The notes below the pieces were generated by a model. That model was not told the DNA's origin and made no database searches. It saw nothing but the letters and a program-made list of their open reading frames with translations. Source: Arcobacter aquimarinus (lineage in GTDB: Bacteria > Campylobacterota > Campylobacteria > Campylobacterales > Arcobacteraceae). Taken from it: 64,000 nucleotides of DNA. The stretch covers positions 2,170,001-2,234,000 of the forward strand of contig NZ_CP030944.1 of assembly GCF_013177635.1 (NCBI RefSeq). Reading direction: 5' to 3'. This document shows positions 61,690 to 64,000 of the stretch, in pieces (positions within the stretch are counted from its first letter, which is position 1; each line of letters begins with the position of its first letter). Both the position numbers and the translations under genes were made by a program.

Positions 61690-62784
61690 ATGGACGCATA
61701 CGAATACTCAGAACTATTAAAACTTCTAAATACTAAGCTTAAAAATATCAAAGGTATATTAAAACCCGATGAATTAAATAAAAGACTAAAAGAAATTGAA
61801 GAAGAAGAAGCCTCTCAAGACTTTTGGAACAATGTAGAAAATGCTACAAAAATTGGTATTGAAAAAAATAGAATTTTAGGTAAATTAGCCAAATTTAATA
61901 AAGCAAATGACTCATTAAAAGGTACCAACGAACTATATGAAATGGCAAATGATGAAAAAGATGAAGAAACTTTAGAGATGCTTTACGATGAAGCAGAAGA
62001 GTTAGAAAAACTTATCAAATCAACTGAAATTTCTGTAATGTTATCTAATCCTGATGATGCTTCAAATGCAATAGTTTCTATTCATCCAGGAGCTGGTGGT
62101 ACTGAATCACAAGATTGGGCAAGCATACTTTATAGAATGTATCTTAGATGGGCAGAAAGAAATGATTTTAAAGTTGAACTTCTTGATTATCAAAATGGTG
62201 ATGAAGCTGGTATCAAAGATGTTTCTTTTATCATCAAAGGAGAAAATGCTTATGGATATATGAAAGCTGAAAACGGTATTCACAGACTTGTTAGAATCTC
62301 TCCATTTGACTCAAACGCAAAAAGACACACATCTTTTTCATCTGTTATGGTGAGTCCAGAAATTGATGATAATATTAACATTGTGATTGAAGATAAAGAT
62401 ATTAGAATTGATACATATAGAGCAAGTGGAGCTGGTGGACAACACGTAAATAAAACAGAATCAGCTATTAGAATCACTCACATTCCAACTGGAATTGTAG
62501 TTCAATGTCAAAATGATAGAAGTCAACATAAAAATAAAGATAGTGCTTTTAAAATGTTAAAGTCAAGACTATATGAGTTTGAGCTTGAAAAACAGCAAGC
62601 AACTAAAGATGGTGTTGAAAAAAGTGAAAATGGATGGGGACATCAAATCAGATCTTATGTTTTACAACCATATCAACAAGTAAAAGATAGTAGAAGTAAC
62701 ATAGGTTATTCAAATGTTGATGCTATTTTAGATGGTGATATAACTAAAATTATAGAAGATGTTTTAATAGCAACTTCTAAATAA
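61690..62784 (+). CDS. prfB: Peptide chain release factor 2
   Basis: RF2 ends translation at UGA and UAA. The 364 residues carry the stop-reading SPF tripeptide ([12 protein letters not shown], about 201) and the peptidyl-hydrolysis GGQ ([13 protein letters not shown], about 246-258). The whole protein reads in a single frame. The programmed +1 frameshift known from E. coli prfB is absent. It is convergent with the addB-type gene, with 2 bp between stops. Confidence 0.97.
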   Translation: MDAYEYSELLKLLNTKLKNIKGILKPDELNKRLKEIEEEEASQDFWNNVENATKIGIEKNRILGKLAKFNKANDSLKGTNELYEMANDEKDEETLEMLYDEAEELEKLIKSTEISVMLSNPDDASNAIVSIHPGAGGTESQDWASILYRMYLRWAERNDFKVELLDYQNGDEAGIKDVSFIIKGENAYGYMKAENGIHRLVRISPFDSNAKRHTSFSSVMVSPEIDDNINIVIEDKDIRIDTYRASGAGGQHVNKTESAIRITHIPTGIVVQCQNDRSQHKNKDSAFKMLKSRLYEFELEKQQATKDGVEKSENGWGHQIRSYVLQPYQQVKDSRSNIGYSNVDAILDGDITKIIEDVLIATSK

Positions 62785-62786
62785 TT

Positions 62787-64000
62787 TTATTCCCTATTAC
62801 AAATAATTTTATAACTACAATAAATACAGTTTGATTTATCTTCACATTTAGAAAAAGAGATTTCTCCTTTTGAAATCTCTTTTATTTCATCAAATTTTAG
62901 ACTCAATAAATCAAGTTTTTCATTTAAGACCTCTTCTTCAATTAAAGAAGTTTCATTTAAATTGTAATAGTAAGCTTTTATCTTATTTGTTTGAAAAAAC
63001 TGATTCATTGCAATATAATAAAACTCTAGTTGAAAATCATCACTTTTTTCATAATTTTTCAAAGTATCAACACTAAGTGTTGATGAAGTTTTGTAATCAA
63101 TAAGTTCATAATTTTCTTCGTATTTATCTATTCTATCAATTACACCTTTAATCTTTATTCCATTAAATAAGCAATCAAAGTTTTTTTCTAAAGCGATAAT
63201 TTTTCTATTTTTTAATCGTTCTTTATCTAATAAATAAAAATCATAAAGTTTCTTTTTCCAGATCTCTAAATCTAAAATCAAAAAAGGATTCTTACTTTGA
63301 TATTTAGTAAACAACTGCTCAATTTTTTCAAAATTCAAATCATCGAAATTATCATTTAAAGTATAAAAATCTTCTAAAATAGAGTGAATTATTTCACCCA
63401 ATTCATAAGCTTTTGGTTTTAAAGAAATTGTATGTTCTTTAATCTTTAAAATATACTGTAAATAAAATTTTCTTCTACATTGAAGAAATATCTTAAAAGA
63501 AGTTGCAGACCATATAAATTTTGTTAAATCAATTTTTTCTATAATATCTTGTTCAAAATGTGATATTTTATGATTATCATATAAAATATGTTTATAAAAA
63601 TTATCATTTATATCTGTAATAATTCTTTTTTCAAAAAGTTCATTTGCAAATCTTGAAATCTGATTTATGTCAGAATTAACATAAGATATAAAAACATTTT
63701 TAGATGAATTCACTAACCTTTTATAATAATACTTTTGTAAATTCTCCCTATCAAACTGTGTTGGTAAATTTGATAATTGTTTTAATTTTGTTGACAAAAA
63801 TTTATCTTTTATTGAGATTTTGGGAATAAATGATTCATTAAAATCACAAATTATTACAGCATCAAACTCCATAGCTCTGGTTTCTAATAACCCTAAAACT
63901 GTAATTTTTCCAGAATTTACATCATCTAAAGTTATTTTTACTAATTTTTGCAAAAATATTTTATATACATCTTTTAATAAAATATTATTTTGTCTTGAAA
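62787..64000 (-). CDS. addB: AddB-like nuclease subunit, 5'-truncated
   Basis: The C-terminal part (about 400 codons) of an AddB-type partner for the AddA-like helicase-nuclease. The frame stays open to the right edge, so its start lies outside the window. It shows a helicase-like motif (ITVLGLLETRAMEFDAVIICDFNESFIP), then a PD-(D/E)xK nuclease: GEIIHSILEDFY, GVIDRIDKY and ELIDYKTS. An iron-sulfur staple follows from a Cys in FLQCRRKFYL with C-x2-C-x5-C at the end (CIYCSYKIIC). addA lies about 40 kb away. Confidence 0.85.
   Translation of the reverse strand, partial: SRQNNILLKDVYKIFLQKLVKITLDDVNSGKITVLGLLETRAMEFDAVIICDFNESFIPKISIKDKFLSTKLKQLSNLPTQFDRENLQKYYYKRLVNSSKNVFISYVNSDINQISRFANELFEKRIITDINDNFYKHILYDNHKISHFEQDIIEKIDLTKFIWSATSFKIFLQCRRKFYLQYILKIKEHTISLKPKAYELGEIIHSILEDFYTLNDNFDDLNFEKIEQLFTKYQSKNPFLILDLEIWKKKLYDFYLLDKERLKNRKIIALEKNFDCLFNGIKIKGVIDRIDKYEENYELIDYKTSSTLSVDTLKNYEKSDDFQLEFYYIAMNQFFQTNKIKAYYYNLNETSLIEEEVLNEKLDLLSLKFDEIKEISKGEISFSKCEDKSNCIYCSYKIICNRE

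Noticed and set aside
61690-61780. Programmed +1 frameshift in prfB
   Set aside because: RF2 reads through in one frame from ATG with no internal UGA.
1-64000. CRISPR arrays, insertion sequences, prophage, tRNA or rRNA genes
   Set aside because: No regularly spaced repeats, transposase or phage-like frames, and no cloverleaf or rRNA-like segments were seen in the short gaps between genes; a tRNAscan or Infernal run would settle small RNAs.

Overview
The window is a strongly AT-rich stretch of bacterial chromosome. It is most like an Arcobacter/Aliarcobacter-type member of the Campylobacterota. Support for this comes from a three-gene bc1 operon with a di-heme cytochrome c1, an atpB gene separate from the rest of the ATP synthase operon, separate AddA- and AddB-type recombination genes, and the infB-rbfA-rimP order without nusA. 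Further support is a signal-peptide-bearing major porin, many TTG starts, and promoters recognisable mainly by a TATAAT -10 box. Species was inferred from gene content and protein style, not from a database match.

Layout. 1-7.4 kb: tail of a membrane diguanylate cyclase, a nitrite/sulfite reductase, an M42-like peptidase, two small genes, tex and an EamA exporter. 7.4-15.2 kb: mostly minus strand. It holds a PAS-GGDEF-EAL protein, ridA, a Nudix protein and an AraC/GyrI regulator, with a PLP aminotransferase divergent from them, then dedA, a nucleosidase-like protein, rplS and trmD. 15.3-26 kb: a small Cys-rich protein with metE, then ilvA, atpB, thiE, addA (minus), argB and thrC. 26-29.2 kb: petABC plus a c'-type cytochrome. 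29-33.5 kb: rsmE (minus), then moeA-queC-queD-queE. 33.5-37 kb: fatty acid genes fabG-acpP-fabF-accA. 37-47 kb: a HIT protein (minus), then pheS-pheT-aroA-ispH and rpsA-serA-efp. 46.8-58.3 kb: one long minus-strand run reading nadA, nadC, a DHH phosphoesterase, an M23 peptidase, lpxC, tsaB-like, thrB, ylxR, infB, rbfA, rimP and ribD. 58.3-64 kb: plsY-folB, a porin, a cytochrome c, prfB, and the 3' part of an addB-type nuclease cut by the window edge.

This is mainly core metabolism, translation, respiration and envelope synthesis. I saw no insertion sequence, prophage, CRISPR array, toxin-antitoxin pair, tRNA or rRNA. I found no convincing new multi-gene system. The most interesting unexplained material is non-coding: a GC-rich, probably structured leader before the porin, helically phased TTAA repeats upstream of it, FNR-family-like dyads before the reductase and petABC, and several long perfect palindromes. 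Among proteins, the points worth a second look are a Cys-rich protein before metE, a QueE with an expanded cluster-binding loop, and a regulator/Nudix/RidA/aminotransferase neighbourhood. Promoter, operator and RNA structure calls were made by eye and are untested.
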